A program made the position numbers and the translations under genes. The notes below the pieces were generated by a model, which ran no database searches, was not told the DNA's origin, and saw nothing but the letters and a program-made list of their open reading frames with translations. From positions 23,909,561-23,973,560 of the forward strand of contig NC_088775.1 of the NCBI RefSeq assembly GCF_954871325.1: a stretch of 64,000 nucleotides of DNA. Reading direction: 5' to 3'. This stretch comes from Gordionus sp. m RMFG-2023. Its lineage: Eukaryota > Nematomorpha > Gordioida > Chordodea > Parachordodidae. Shown here piece after piece: positions 36,001 through 45,121 of the stretch (positions within the stretch are counted from its first letter, which is position 1; every line of letters begins with the position of its first letter).

Positions 36001-37728
36001 AACGACATTCTAGCAAAAGCAAACCTCCCTCGAGTTCAAGCCGACGAGATAAGGATGACTCGGACAAGAAAAAGCAGACAAAGGTTGATGTAAAAGGAAG
36101 CGATAAAAAGACCAGTAGCACCAGCAAAGGACACCGGGGGAGAGATGGTGGTACACCTGAAGTTAAACATGGTGCCGATAAAGAGCGAAAGACTACGAAA
36201 CACGATAAAGCAAGGCCTGAAATTGAAATTATTGAAATTAGAGAAGAATCAACAAAAGAAAAAGAAAAAAAGACATCTCGAAAGTCCCCTGATACTTTTA
36301 AAAACAAATTCAAAGAAATAAAACATTCAAAAGCAGACGATAAAAAGCAATCCAAAGCACACGATGAAAAACACTCCAAATCAGACGATAAAAAACGAGC
36401 CAAAGCAGAAGATAATATAAAAAAAATAAAAACAAAAGATATAACACGTGAAAATAGCGATGATATATTATCGCGTCCCACATCAGAAGAACGATCTGAA
36501 CAGCTTCAAAATGGCAACCAATTAACGCAAAATGGCGTGAGTGCCTGTGAACCGGAAGTGGATGAAAAATTGTCTCCTAAGGAATCTGTAAATGATTCTC
36601 CCTCTTCATTTTCTCACGATGATGGCGAAGAAGAACCAAATATTTCAATCCAGTGAGTTTTTACCGCCATTTGACGGATATTTTTCTTAAAAAAAGATTA
36701 AGTAAATAGTTTCATAGTTAAGATAATTTAGTTACATTTTTAAAATTTTATTGGGAGAAATAAAAAAACAAAATTTTCAATTTCAAATCACGCTTTAAAT
36801 ATTTTTTGCGTCAATCGAGTAGTCAAGTTATCATTTAATTTTTAACTAATAATATCTTATTTTTTTATTGTTCCCAAAACCGATTTGCTAACCGGTATTG
36901 ATTACCGGATCGATTTGGGACGAATGTCCGATCGTGGGTTAACACTGCTCAATTACTGATTAGAGATCTAGGGTTGTTTTAATTTGGTCATTCAAATATA
37001 ATTCGGTTCGTATTTAACTCAAAAATATAACGCGAATGATATACTATTCATGGGCTTAAAAAGTGTAAGGCATAAATTCATTATACTCATTGGTCCTTCG
37101 AAAAAATTTAACACAAACAAAAACCAGCAGGCAAAATTCACGACGAACCCTTTCTTAGACTCTGAAGGGGCTAAAGATTGCCAAGATGTCAACTGCTATA
37201 TGGAAGCAAACCCTATATAGTCAAACCTCTTGGGTTTAAACAATCTAAATTAAGGTCGATCTCGGTATCGAACCGAATCCAAGGGTCTCTCTTAGCAATT
37301 TTAGGCTAGGCTTCTTCAAAAACGAATATGAATCATATAATATTTGATTTTTTTGAGTGAATATAAACTATTCGTACGTAAGAGTTGTGAATCTTATTCG
37401 TACAAATACAAATACTAATATTTCGTTATTCGTTTTTGAAAAGGGCTACTAAATCCTTATAAAATTGCTATAAATCACCTTATTAAAAATATTATTTAGG
37501 CACCAAAAAAGTGCTAAAGATCCGGACACGTTAAACCAAACCCTCATGCTGAAACTCCAACAAATCGAGAAAGAAATGGGAATACTGGAGGCGGTTAAAG
37601 AACAAATTTCTAATCGAGATGGTAGGGATTCGTCCGTCCATTCTATTGAAAGCGGGGCAGAAACGGCCGAAAAGAAGAAAGAGCACAAAAAGAAGAAAAA
37701 TAAACATAAGAAATCGTCTAAGAAATGA
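17915..37728 (+). CDS. SREK1: SREK1-like splicing regulatory protein, nine exons
   Basis: Spliced gene, exons 17915-18039, 20147-20292, 20704-20801, 22628-22783, 23442-23620, 32990-33120, 33305-33548, 35843-36652 and 37500-37728. All eight introns are GT-AG and every junction keeps frame, giving 705 residues. Residues ~7-90 form a first RRM (NIIQVSNLSIQATQEQIVTL, VCYIKY). Residues ~165-240 form a canonical RRM with RNP2 IYVGNL and RNP1 TRFAFVEF. INHANNAIVKP follows, exactly as in animal SREK1 (SRrp86/SFRS12), then a helical KEIERAMNKVKEVENL segment, an Arg-Ser domain (~279-375) and a Lys/Glu-rich tail ending KKKKNKHKKSSKK. The family acts in the nucleus, binding other SR proteins and modulating splice-site choice. 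The tail is longer than I recall for vertebrates (about 510-620 residues). Introns, especially intron 5 (9.4 kb), are swollen by transposons. Confidence 0.93.
18040..20146 (+). other. SREK1 intron 1
   Basis: A 2.1-kb intron from GTAATA to TTATTATTAG. Its second half contains a BED-finger hAT fragment in the sense direction (19430-20045, listed separately). The 18480-18850 part has short inverted look-alike words (AGCTGGC, GCCAGT) but no clear element ends. Confidence 0.8.
19430..20045 (+). mobile_element. BED-finger hAT fragment in SREK1 intron 1
   Basis: The frame at 19693-19935 starts MSSQMDIQIVESESD and contains FICLKCKKNISSNQSSSYNL plus KKHLK, the start of a BED-type zinc finger (C-x2-C, later H), followed by a GT donor. 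It is clearly homologous to 40263-40493 downstream of the gene. The leader (TATCTTTTTTGGTAG, AGCTAATAGC) also matches the leader of that copy. Beyond the donor, VHANSFKEIKKHLNNF continues the finger. The acceptor that precedes it in the other copy (TTATTAG) reads TTATAA here, so splicing is probably lost. No transposase core follows; this is a 5' fragment. Confidence 0.75.
20147..20292 (+). CDS. SREK1: SREK1 exon 2 (second half of RRM1)
   Basis: The acceptor is TTATTAG|A. It encodes QPDSYLGIEDLTQVCYIKY and then an AHIAQHLSSTLFLEKPL tract, matching SREK1 VCYVKF...VAQHLTNTVFIDRAL. The donor AGAG|GTCAAT is inferred from frame: reading past it meets a TAG, and the phase-1 end joins cleanly to exon 3. 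Confidence 0.85.
20704..20801 (+). CDS. SREK1: SREK1 exon 3 (linker)
   Basis: After acceptor ATTTAG it reads EELPDTLDPDAVNENINSIL then APSSSW, parallel to EGKIPEESKALSLLAPAP in the family. The donor CACAAA|GTTAGC gives phase 0. Confidence 0.78.
21374..22228. mobile_element. Non-autonomous hAT-like element in SREK1 intron 3
   Basis: An 855-bp non-coding element with ends CAAAGGTCTGCA and TGCAGACCTCTA, an imperfect inverted repeat of the AGGTCTGCA type. It is flanked by CTTAATAT (21366-21373) and CTTAGTAT (22229-22236), an 8-bp target duplication with one mismatch. Subterminal CCAAGCCCAACCC and CCAAACCCAACCCGAGC motifs lie inside both ends. No transposase frame was seen. Confidence 0.82.
22628..22783 (+). 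CDS. SREK1: SREK1 exon 4 (start of RRM2)
   Basis: The acceptor is TTACATAG. It reads through IDPKLSNLGLPQYPPLSG and then EPSRIEEIRRTIYVGNLNSK, nearly the same as SREK1 DPSKIDEIRRTVYVGNLNSQ. RNP2 is IYVGNL. Phase 0 at both ends. Confidence 0.92.
23442..23620 (+). CDS. SREK1: SREK1 exon 5 (core of RRM2)
   Basis: It encodes ISGEALLTFFDSNVGEVKYV, then RMAGDDSQPTRFAFVEF with RNP1, then NGVLLADKPLK. The distance from YVGNL to GEVKYVRMAG equals that in vertebrate SREK1. The donor CTCAA|GTTTGT is phase 2; the frame would otherwise run on to a stop at 23664. The acceptor (ATAAAAAG) has a weak pyrimidine tract. Confidence 0.92.
23819..23972. repeat. Short inverted-repeat element in SREK1 intron 5
   Basis: GGGCGATTTTTTATAAAATA near 23821 and its complement (TATTTTATTTATAAAATCGCCC) near 23950 can pair. 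Between them AAAACCTTACCYGTGCCTAAYGCTCA is tandemly repeated twice (about 23891-23940). It looks like a tiny MITE, but I could not define a target duplication. Confidence 0.5.
25850..26540. repeat. Left array of ~117-bp repeats with TGACAATTGTCA palindrome
   Basis: Units of roughly 110-120 bp contain ATAACGATTATGACAATTGTC, then TGGTACATCTTCACTAAATT and ACATGTTATTAATACTTATT. About four units face right (motifs near 26125-26500) and about two face left (near 25855-25980), so the array itself turns around. TGACAATTGTCA is a perfect 12-bp palindrome kept in nearly every unit. Confidence 0.85.
26541..29182 (+). mobile_element. ITm (IS630/Tc1-mariner) transposon with long terminal inverted repeats
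   Basis: The element starts CAGTAATAATATGACCTGTT and ends with the complement of CAGTAATAATATGATTTGTT, flanked on both sides by TA, the target duplication of this superfamily. The inverted repeats run about 450-500 bp (26541-~26990 and ~28660-29182) with high similarity. The rest of the host 117-bp repeat resumes exactly at the TA, proving insertion into the array. It encodes one transposase (27297-28560), nearly intact. The good match between its long arms suggests it is young compared with its neighbours. Confidence 0.93.
27297..28560 (+). CDS. ITm transposase, two exons, one internal stop
   Basis: ATG at 27297 opens MSNFTIASILNLSPVS. A 52-bp GT-AG intron (27346-27397, with a perfect TACTAAC branch-point word) joins it in frame to a long frame that runs to 28560. 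An N-terminal helix-turn-helix region (ELAKIWL...TIAHDLNLSIGSVYRFKRE) precedes a DDE domain. Catalytic residues are the D of YFLDETGFN, the D of LLLMDNAPIHRA and the E of YSPQLNPIENFFG. Only 30 residues separate the last two, against 34 in typical Tc1/IS630 enzymes. A TGA at 27763-27765 interrupts the frame after IIKQ; the related copy near 61120 has AGA (Arg, LRQRGRK) there, so it is a single nonsense change. Otherwise the frame is open, about 420 codons. Confidence 0.9.
29183..29935. repeat. Right array of ~117-bp repeats with TGACAATTGTCA palindrome
   Basis: About seven rightward units continue directly from the ITm insertion point, with motifs near 29232, 29340, 29460, 29570, 29675, 29797 and 29905. 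Most keep TGACAATTGTCA; three have one or two changes (for example GACAATTATCAC). Unit length varies slightly from A-run differences. Confidence 0.88.
31881..32673 (-). mobile_element. hAT deletion derivative in SREK1 intron 5
   Basis: The 793-bp element has ends TAGGCCTGTGCCGG and CCGATATT...CGGCACAACCCTA, imperfect inverted repeats of the TAGGGTTGTGCCG type. Flanking 8-mers GTATGTAT (31873-31880) and GTATTTAT (32674-32681) differ at one base. Clusters of CGATCCGATA words occur inside both ends. The interior keeps only the 3' end of a hAT transposase on the minus strand. Confidence 0.85.
32111..32335 (-). pseudogene. hAT transposase C-terminal dimerisation domain
   Basis: The minus-strand frame contains ESAFSTAGDIVSPYRRNLFP then ENLEALIFIKN. 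This is the conserved C-terminal block of BED-type hAT transposases (SERVFSTAGDIVS..R..L.PENVE.LIFLK). Catalytic residues and the N-terminus are absent, so the element was reduced by internal deletion. Confidence 0.85.
32990..33120 (+). CDS. SREK1: SREK1 exon 6 (end of RRM2, helical segment)
   Basis: After acceptor CATGATAG it reads INHANNAIVKPNSKPPEIVQ and then KEIERAMNKVKEVENLISSVLDT. Animal SREK1 has INHSNNAIVKP followed by a similar charged helix (AAKELEEVMKRVREAQSFIS). The donor ACTG|GTTTTT is phase 1. Confidence 0.93.
33305..33548 (+). CDS. SREK1: SREK1 exon 7 (RS domain)
   Basis: It encodes about 81 residues dominated by Arg and Ser, with runs such as SRRRSSSSSSTSRSRSSRDR and RRRRTRERESSRQRR. 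The start DDLKAKKRKKHS is phase 1. The donor ACAA|GTGAAT is phase 2 and lies just before an in-frame TGA. GC content is visibly higher than in surrounding DNA. Confidence 0.92.
35470..35690. repeat. Imperfect tandem repeat in SREK1 intron 7
   Basis: Three imperfect units start ACTTTACAAG and end CAAAACCTTATATTTCTAYGC. Units 1 and 3 share GTTCTAGTATATAACGAGC; the middle unit lacks that part. The array ends about 150 bp before exon 8. Confidence 0.8.
35843..36652 (+). CDS. SREK1: SREK1 exon 8 (RS end and Lys/Glu-rich tail)
   Basis: The 810-nt exon starts EESRRRYGRSNRTSKRRSSS and changes into Lys, Asp, Glu and Ser-rich sequence with near-repeats of the type HSKADDKKQSKAHDEKHSKS. It ends GEEEPNISIQ. 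The donor CCA|GTGAGT overlaps an in-frame TGA that would otherwise end the protein, so an unspliced or alternatively polyadenylated form would be about 630 residues. Confidence 0.92.
37500..37728 (+). CDS. SREK1: SREK1 exon 9 (C-terminus, stop codon)
   Basis: After acceptor TTATTTAG the frame reads HQKSAKDPDTLNQTLMLKLQ, a likely short coiled coil, and ends EKKKEHKKKKNKHKKSSKK with TGA at 37726-37728. A phase-2 junction with exon 8 gives Gln. This C-terminal exon is not one I recognise from vertebrates. Confidence 0.85.
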
Positions 37729-37832
37729 CAAACAAAAAAAACATAGTAAAAGGTATTCGGAAATAATAAGATCTTTAAAAATATTTTAAACATTAATTTT
37801 GTAACATATATTATACTTATATTTTTTTTTTT

Positions 37833-37838
37833 AATAAA
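37833..37838 (+). terminator. Candidate SREK1 polyadenylation signal
   Basis: AATAAA lies 105 bp after the stop codon, just after a T-run. Another AATAAA occurs near 37927. In AT-rich DNA such words are common, so either could serve. Confidence 0.5.
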
Positions 37839-37849
37839 AAAATTTCTTA

Positions 37850-40020
37850 GATTTTGTACTCTAATTTATATTATATTATCTAATAGTATATTTATAAATG
37901 TGTATCTAATATGACAATTGATTATAAATAAATGCATAACGGGAAACTAAATTCATGTTCTTTTACATCTATATGACAGTCCAATTAAAACTTTGTTACC
38001 GTCTATTTGGTTAATATATCTTAAATGTCTCAAATGCTAGATTTATATTAAATAGTGTCGTTTTACAAACTACCTTAAACCTGATGAATTTTTAGTTATT
38101 TAAACTTTTCAAATGATAAATTTGATATATTTTGAAATAATTATTTAAAATAACATGGACTGAGCATAAACGGGATACGAAATACCCATGCTAAAATAAA
38201 TATCTCCATATAAAAGTAACTTCTAAAAGAATAAATTATATTTAAATTGAGTCGGAATGACTCAACCAATCATGTTAGATGCACTATACATATTCCACTT
38301 ATTAAAATGTACATTCAAGTGTGTCAGTTGTAGGCACCATTGTATTATCATCCAGACTATTCACTTTAAATTAGATTTTAATAAATAAATCGTCAAACTA
38401 GTTTGCCTATATAATTTTACTAACACTAAATAATTCATGTGAAATAGAATGCCGAATTTCTATTGAGGTCCATTGTTTTAAAGAGCACCCCCTAGGTCAT
38501 CTAAGAACCATTTATTTAAAAGTAATTATAATAAATTATATTAATGTAATAATTTATTAATTAGTTAGGGTTGCAAAATGTTACTAAAATTTCTATATAA
38601 CTCATTTAATCAGTTTTTATAGCCTAATTGCAAGGAGGAAAATTTTATTTTTATTAATTGATGCCTATATTTTTCGTTTAAATATAATTAATTAATCATA
38701 TTAGTATGACTTTTCCAAAATACTTAAACTTAGCCATCTCCCTCCCTAATCAAATCTTTTTTTTACTAATCAGATTATTGTTATGAACTTTTTAAACATA
38801 CTCGGTATGCTTTTACTAATTAATATTAAAAAATTTAGGTCATAAAAGTGAAAATATTCCATAAATATTCTTTTTATAATACTATTAACTTAATATTATC
38901 GAAAAAAATTATCAAATATAGTCTCCTTTATTATAAGATAGAAAATTCATAAATATTAAACCAAATGTCATTTTAAAACATGTAATCTACCGCCCTGATA
39001 AAATTTTTAATAACTTATTACAATATAGTAATGTAAAAGGCTGTTTATTTTGACTATTCTGAAAAAGCGAAATTTTTTAATAGTTTTATTTTGAATAATT
39101 TAAGTTTTCATCCGGAATACCTGAAATGCTGTTATAGCGTTAAAAGGCTATTAGAAAAAAGCTTGCAAGGATGGCCTTTAAAATCAAAGTAAACACGTGT
39201 TCTGGTTTCGGTTTCCAAATTTTTAGAGTGCATTCTTGCTCGGGTTCTTTTCCAATTTTAATAAACCGATTAAATTAATATTTTTTAAAATTAGCGATAA
39301 TATTGTTCTCTATGAAAGCAATATTTGAAAGATCTGGAAAAATATTACATTGATAACACTTAGCAAAATTAATTTTTTATTCTCCCGATATATATTAAAT
39401 TTTCCCTCCATATATTTAAATATAAATTTTAAGGATTATTCAATCAGTTCTATATAAAATAATTTTCTCTTCAGTAAGAAAACCATTCATTATCTGTCAG
39501 GAGAAAACAGATTAGTTTTCTGACCCACAATTTATCAATCATCTCATGTGTAAAGAATATAAACTTAAATTTTGCAAATTAATAGGAATTGGTGATGTAG
39601 CTGAGATTTAGAATTTCTTAGAGTCGTTTTAACTGTTTCCTCTAATAGAATTATTAAAACTTTGGGAAAATTTAAAAACTTCTTTGCCTGGAGGTTTCTC
39701 AATAGTATCGTGGATCCTTTCCCTGTTTAACATAGATTCATATTTAATATGGCTTACCCAATTTATTAGAAATATGGGTATTCATTCATATCATTGAAAA
39801 TAAGTTCTCGAATTTTCATGTTGTGGATAAGATTGCTTTACATTTAATTTGATGTATTTCCTGCATATCGTTAGCATTGTTACATCTTAATATTGAATAT
39901 CCTTATAGAAATAATCTAATTTCAATTGAACCAATTATCCATAAGAAAATTATTCATGGCTGAATAATTCAATTATAACTGAGTAACTCTATTTAAGTTG
40001 ATAAACCATCAGAACAGTAT
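37850..40020. other. Region downstream of SREK1, no gene seen
   Basis: AT-rich intergenic sequence. Apart from the right arm of the inverted repeat (38010-38215), no element ends, coding blocks or RNA genes were recognised. Confidence 0.5.
38010..38215 (-). repeat. Right arm of the inverted repeat bracketing SREK1
   Basis: The reverse complement matches 17615-17830 over about 200 bp with scattered differences. The shared words run in the same order, from the CATAAACGGGATACG region to AAATGTCTCAAATGCTAG. Its nature (element family or local inverted duplication) is unknown. Confidence 0.8.
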
Positions 40021-40021
40021 C

Positions 40022-40870
40022 TAACAGAGTTGTTAAAGTAGCGCGCTATCTTTTTTTGGTAGCTATAGCTAATAGCCGCTACTTTTTTTAACATTATTTA
40101 ATTTTTTAGCGCGCTACTTTTAAAAAATATAATGAATGTAGTATAAACATGAAAATTTAAATATAATATCATAATTAATTATAATTTTTATAATTTATTA
40201 TTTAATTTTGAAATTTAAATATATTTTTAATTTATATTTTCAATCTGTGTTAATAATCTAAAATGGCATCGCCCATGGATATCCAAATCCTTGAAAGTGA
40301 TTCAGACATGGAAGATTCAATGGAAGAAAATGTACTTAATAGCTCTAATAACGATTTCCCATTCCCTAGATTTGAAAAATTTTTTAAAATAAATATTAAA
40401 ACAAAATCAGGATTCAAATTCCTGTGCTTAAAATGTAAAAAAAATATATCATCAAATCAATCGAGTAGCTATAACCTGAAGAAACACCTAAAGGTAAATT
40501 GTTATTTTTACATTATAATATTATTTATTTTATTAGACTGTTCGCGCCAATTGCTATAAGGAAATAGAGAAACATATAAAAAATTTTGGTATAGGAGAAT
40601 CTTCATTCAAAAAGACAAATACTATCCAAACCAAATTAACTGATAATAAACATGCCAATATTTCACAAAAATTGGCTGATAAAGTAATTGTTGATTTTAT
40701 TATTGACACAGTTCAGCCATTGTCCTTGGTTGATAATCCATCATTTACTATGATGATTAAAACTTTATCCCCTGCACAACATACTCAAATATTGAGATAA
40801 GACAAAAAAAAAGACTTCCTATCTCTACCTGCAAAAGAATGATTCATTCTTTAGGCTATAAATTTTATAA
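40022..40870 (+). mobile_element. BED-finger hAT fragment, 5' part
   Basis: The left end reads CAGAGTTGTTAAAGTAGCGC followed by AGCTATAGCTAATAGCCGCTAC, a hAT-like end with subterminal repeats. I did not find its inverted partner, so the right part is lost or diverged. Two exons of a transposase follow (see next entry). It is related to the fragment in SREK1 intron 1. Confidence 0.72.
40263..40800 (+). pseudogene. hAT transposase N-terminal part (BED finger), two exons
   Basis: Exon 1 (40263-40493) starts MASPMDIQILESDSD and contains FLCLKCKKNISSNQSSSYNL, the C-x2-C half of a BED zinc finger. A 43-bp GT-AG intron (40494-40536) joins it in phase 0 to a frame at 40537-40800 with TVRANCYKEIEKHIKNF. 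The finger's second His position reads Arg here (HLKTVR) where the intron 1 copy has His. Farther on, VIVDFIIDTVQPLSLVDNPS and FTMMIKTLSP match the hAT block before the catalytic core (QPLS.VEN..F..L...L). A TAA then ends the frame; the catalytic domain is missing. Confidence 0.82.
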
Positions 40871-41527
40871 GGTGATTTAATTTTTACACAGTAAATGTAC
40901 TTTTAGTTTTATGATAGGCCAAGAAAAAATCTCTAACGATACTATTTGGAAAATGAAATTTAAAGTTTGGACCTTTACCTAATAGGCAAAGGTTTTTGAT
41001 TGAAATTTGAGAAGCAATAATGTGGTATGCAAGGGAAACAAAGAATACCATCCTGATAAATTAAATGTTTGAGAGAACAAAGTATCTAAGCACTGACAGG
41101 CATTGTTTGAAACAATGCCTAGAATGTTTCAGTACATTATTAGAGCTAAAAGACACGTTTCTAAATTTTGACCTATATTAGTATGTGTTATATCCATCAA
41201 AATGATAACTTTGTTTATGCTATAACTCATGGCATATTTAACCTTTTTTAAAAATAAATTGTTGTTTATGTACACAATACAATTATATGTATATTTGATT
41301 TTATAATTATGACAATAAATAAAATATTTCAACCTATCTTAATAAAGCGTTTAATATTGCAATGCATAAAATAAAAACCAGGGTTATTTTCATGGTATAT
41401 ACACTGTATTTTATTTTAAGAGGGTTCCATGTTTTGGTTATGGTTTCAAATCTAGTTAAAGCAAACAATACTCACTAATCTTTCCCTGTATCCTCTATTT
41501 ATAATCAAGAACTTTAGATTAGGTAAA

Positions 41528-41683
41528 TGTGGTGTTTATTGAAATAAAAATAAAATTGAGAGAAATATAAAAAGATATTTTTTATTCATCCAAAGTATAT
41601 TCGCGATAATCAATCTATTACGATAAATTGTATCCTTAAACCAAAATAACAAATTACAATTTATTTAAAGTTGATATATTACA
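41528..41683 (-). repeat. 3' LTR of gypsy fossil B
   Basis: Plus-strand TGTGGTGTTTATTGAAAT to TTGATATATTACA. It matches 51563-51740 apart from substitutions and a missing ~22-bp stretch. On the minus strand it begins TGTAATATATC and ends CACA. Confidence 0.88.
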
Positions 41684-44600
41684 GTTCTCCCCACTACAAA
41701 TTGAATATGTAATGATAACGTAGTAGGGATTTATAAACTCTTTTTTTAAGAGTTGTATTTCCATTGTGTTCTGCATTGTCCAAATCTTCAGTCATTGTTA
41801 TGGGTATTTCCTTAGCTTGTACATGAGCATCCCTCAGTTAATCGGCATGCTTGTTTTTTTTACAATACACTCAGACTCAACATCATACAATATCGCACAT
41901 TTTCTTTGAACCACTGTCCTTTCATGCCATCCCGCAGTCCTTTTTTCTACCCAAACCTTTTGCTTCTTTTCAAATTCATGGGGATTAACGTTCCTATCTT
42001 TATAATTTAAAAAAAGTTACTCTTTTAATTTAATATTTAAGATTATTATTATACATATATATATTATTTTATGTGTTTTACCTTGTTCAAAATATCAACA
42101 ATTATTATTTCATATAAATTTCTTAATCAAATATATTCACGATATTTTTGAGATATCTCTTCAAAAATAAAAAATAAATATAAAGGCTATGTTCTTTTTT
42201 AAAATAAAAATAAATCCTTTTGTTGCCAATGTATTTATTTCTTTTCCAACAAGTAAATAAAATACATGGCCAACGACAGGGTCACATATATATATAATTT
42301 ATAAAGTTAATCATATTTTTAAAACCTTAAAAACATAAATATATCATGTATACATTAAAGATATCTTTTAAAAACATTATGCGTTTTTTTACAAAAACCT
42401 TAATTACAACAATAATATTTTTGTTTCGATAATGCGTTCAGTCCTTTCTTTTATAGATAGTTTTCATTGATCTAACGTAGTCCTGAACGGCCTTCCAAAC
42501 ATCATTTCGTTGGGGAATTACCGGTAGTTGCATTTGGAGTATTTCTGTGAGTAATCAAAACATTCGCTAAATTTAACTGGTCCGGAGATCCAGATCTCCT
42601 TCCAGCATATAAACGCATCTATATCGTACTTATATAACGCTCAGCCAAACCATTCGATTTGAGGCTATAAGAGGCCGATCTAAAATGTTTCATGTTGTTT
42701 TTAAAAAGAAACGTTTTGAATTCAGATCCAGTAAACTGAGTACCTTTATCTTAAACAATGTAACAAGGTAACCCAAATCTAGCGAAAGATTATGCAGATC
42801 TCGTCAATTAATATGTGTCAATATTGCAACTTCAACCCATTTGGTGAAGGCGTCTACTCAAATTAACCAATACTTTCCAGACCTGTCAAATCAATGTATT
42901 CGTTCTCAAGGTCGGGTAGGAAGGTTTCAATTTTATAACGGCATTTCTCTGGCTCCCGGTCTTCCTTCCTGACAACTCTTGCAGCATTTAACGAAATCTT
43001 CAACATCCCGATCAAGATTTGTCCAAAATACATTATATCTGCATAATGGTTTCATCCCCCCTTTCCCAGGATGTTCTTACCTCCTTTTTTAGATTATTAG
43101 GAATAATAATCCTATCATTATAAAATAATAATTTTTCATCGAACGAAATATTATTTTTATTGAGAATAATTTTTTTTAATTAAGATTGTTATCATTGATC
43201 GTTTCACATACGACTTTACTGCGAGTGAAATTTAAATCTTCTATTAAATTAATTTTTAACTATGATTTCATCTTAGATTTTTTTGTAACTTCATTGGATT
43301 TTTCTCTCTCCCCCTACGGGACATAGTGTCGGCACATTTGTTTTGATTACCAGGTCTATGAATTATCCAATAATCGTAATTTAATTCGCCCACCATATTA
43401 AACGGTAATTTGTTATTATATTTAGGTCTTCTTTATTATTTAAGATACATTTTAAAGAAAATAAAATGTCTTCCATACATATATTGATGAAGCTTTTCGA
43501 TAAAGAACATGATCGCCGAAGCCTCCCAATCAATGATGGGGTATAATTCTTCAGCCGCCAAAAGCGTCCTCGATGGAAAGCAATCGGTTCTCTTGGCCAG
43601 TAAAAAATCTGTGCAATAACAGCTCCTAAACTATCACATAAAATCACGACAGGAATATCGGCTGCTCTTAATTCACCATCCCAAAAAACGAACGATATTC
43701 TTTCACATTTGATGGTGTTTTACAGTTTTTTGGGCAATAATCTTATCTTCTATAGGATGAATTCCGAATTCGTCAATAACATGACCCAAATAAGTAACAG
43801 ACTTTTCTCCAATTTTAATTTTATCGGTCGTCATTGTCAAGTCCAGCCTTATTAAATCTTCTTAATGCTTCTTCTAGATTAATTATATGATCAAAGTTAT
43901 TCCCGTCCGCAATTATTACTTCGTCTAAAAATACACTAACCATAGGAATTTCCTTTAATAGGTTTTGCATAAAGCGTTAAAATATTATCGGAGCGCTAGT
44001 CAACCCAAAAGGGATTATTAGGTATCGGTAATTAACATGTGTCGAAATTACTAAAAGGTCACTACATTCTGGACTAACTACGAATTGTAAAAATGCATCT
44101 CTTAAATCTATCGCCGAAAATATTTTACCACCCGCGATCCTATTTGTCAGGTCGACGAAAGTTGGTAGTAAATAGTTATCTATCACTAAATATTTGTTGA
44201 TTGTTAAATGAAAATCTCTGCATATCCGCAGGCGCCGGATTTCTTTAAGATATTAACCGTTGGAGTAGCCCAAGTGATTGGAGTTGTTGTTGGATACACC
44301 TTTTCGATAACACCTTCGTCTATAAGTCTGCTCAACTCATCTACAACAGTTCGACGCCGTAAATGGGTAAAGATATTGGTAATGTATTCGGTTGTATGCG
44401 GATAACTGCTTGTTGGAGTTTTATTTCTCCTTATTTTTTTTTAAAAACTTGAGGAAATTTGGTTGCAATAATATTTAAGTGGGACCAATCATATTTATAT
44501 TATTTATCCAAACTTCTTCCGGAAGCTTTATATCAAATTTTCTAAAAAAGGCATTCCAAAAATTATGGAATTCTCTCAATTAACACCCAAATAGATAAAA

Positions 44601-44817
44601 ATTTAGAAATATTTTTTACTTCGACTTTGATTTGCCAATGCCTCTCCAGGTAACTTCTTCTATTATATTGCACGTAGCGCCGGCAATGAATTCCATTATA
44701 AACCGCAAGCCATTTATCTTCGCATCAATGGTAACTTTATTAGGAAATGTCAGGCGAGGTGTCCGTGTTAGAATCATCTGTAAGGCATGAGTTCTACAAT
44801 CTTTTGCTATGTGGTTG

Positions 44818-45121
44818 GTTTCTTAGACCTCAACTTTCTTATAGCAATTTCTTAAGAATAAATAAAATATAAATTAAAATTTTTAATTTCCTATATCTAA
44901 ATTTTCTTAATCTTTCAATAAATATTAATCAGAATCTTATAAAAAAAGAATTCATTCTTTATTTTATTCTTTGAATTAAAATATTTACCAATACTAACAA
45001 TTTCGATTCAATAAAAATATTATTTTTGTTATAAAATTATTTCCTCTCCGACCAATCAACAATAACATTATAATTGATTAACAGATATAATAAATTAAAT
45101 ATTGTAAATTTTACAATACTA
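44818..45121 (-). repeat. 3' LTR of gypsy fossil C
   Basis: Matches 50366-50697 in the same orientation with substitutions and small indels. Exact edges are uncertain by a few bases because no clean target duplication could be settled. Confidence 0.8.
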
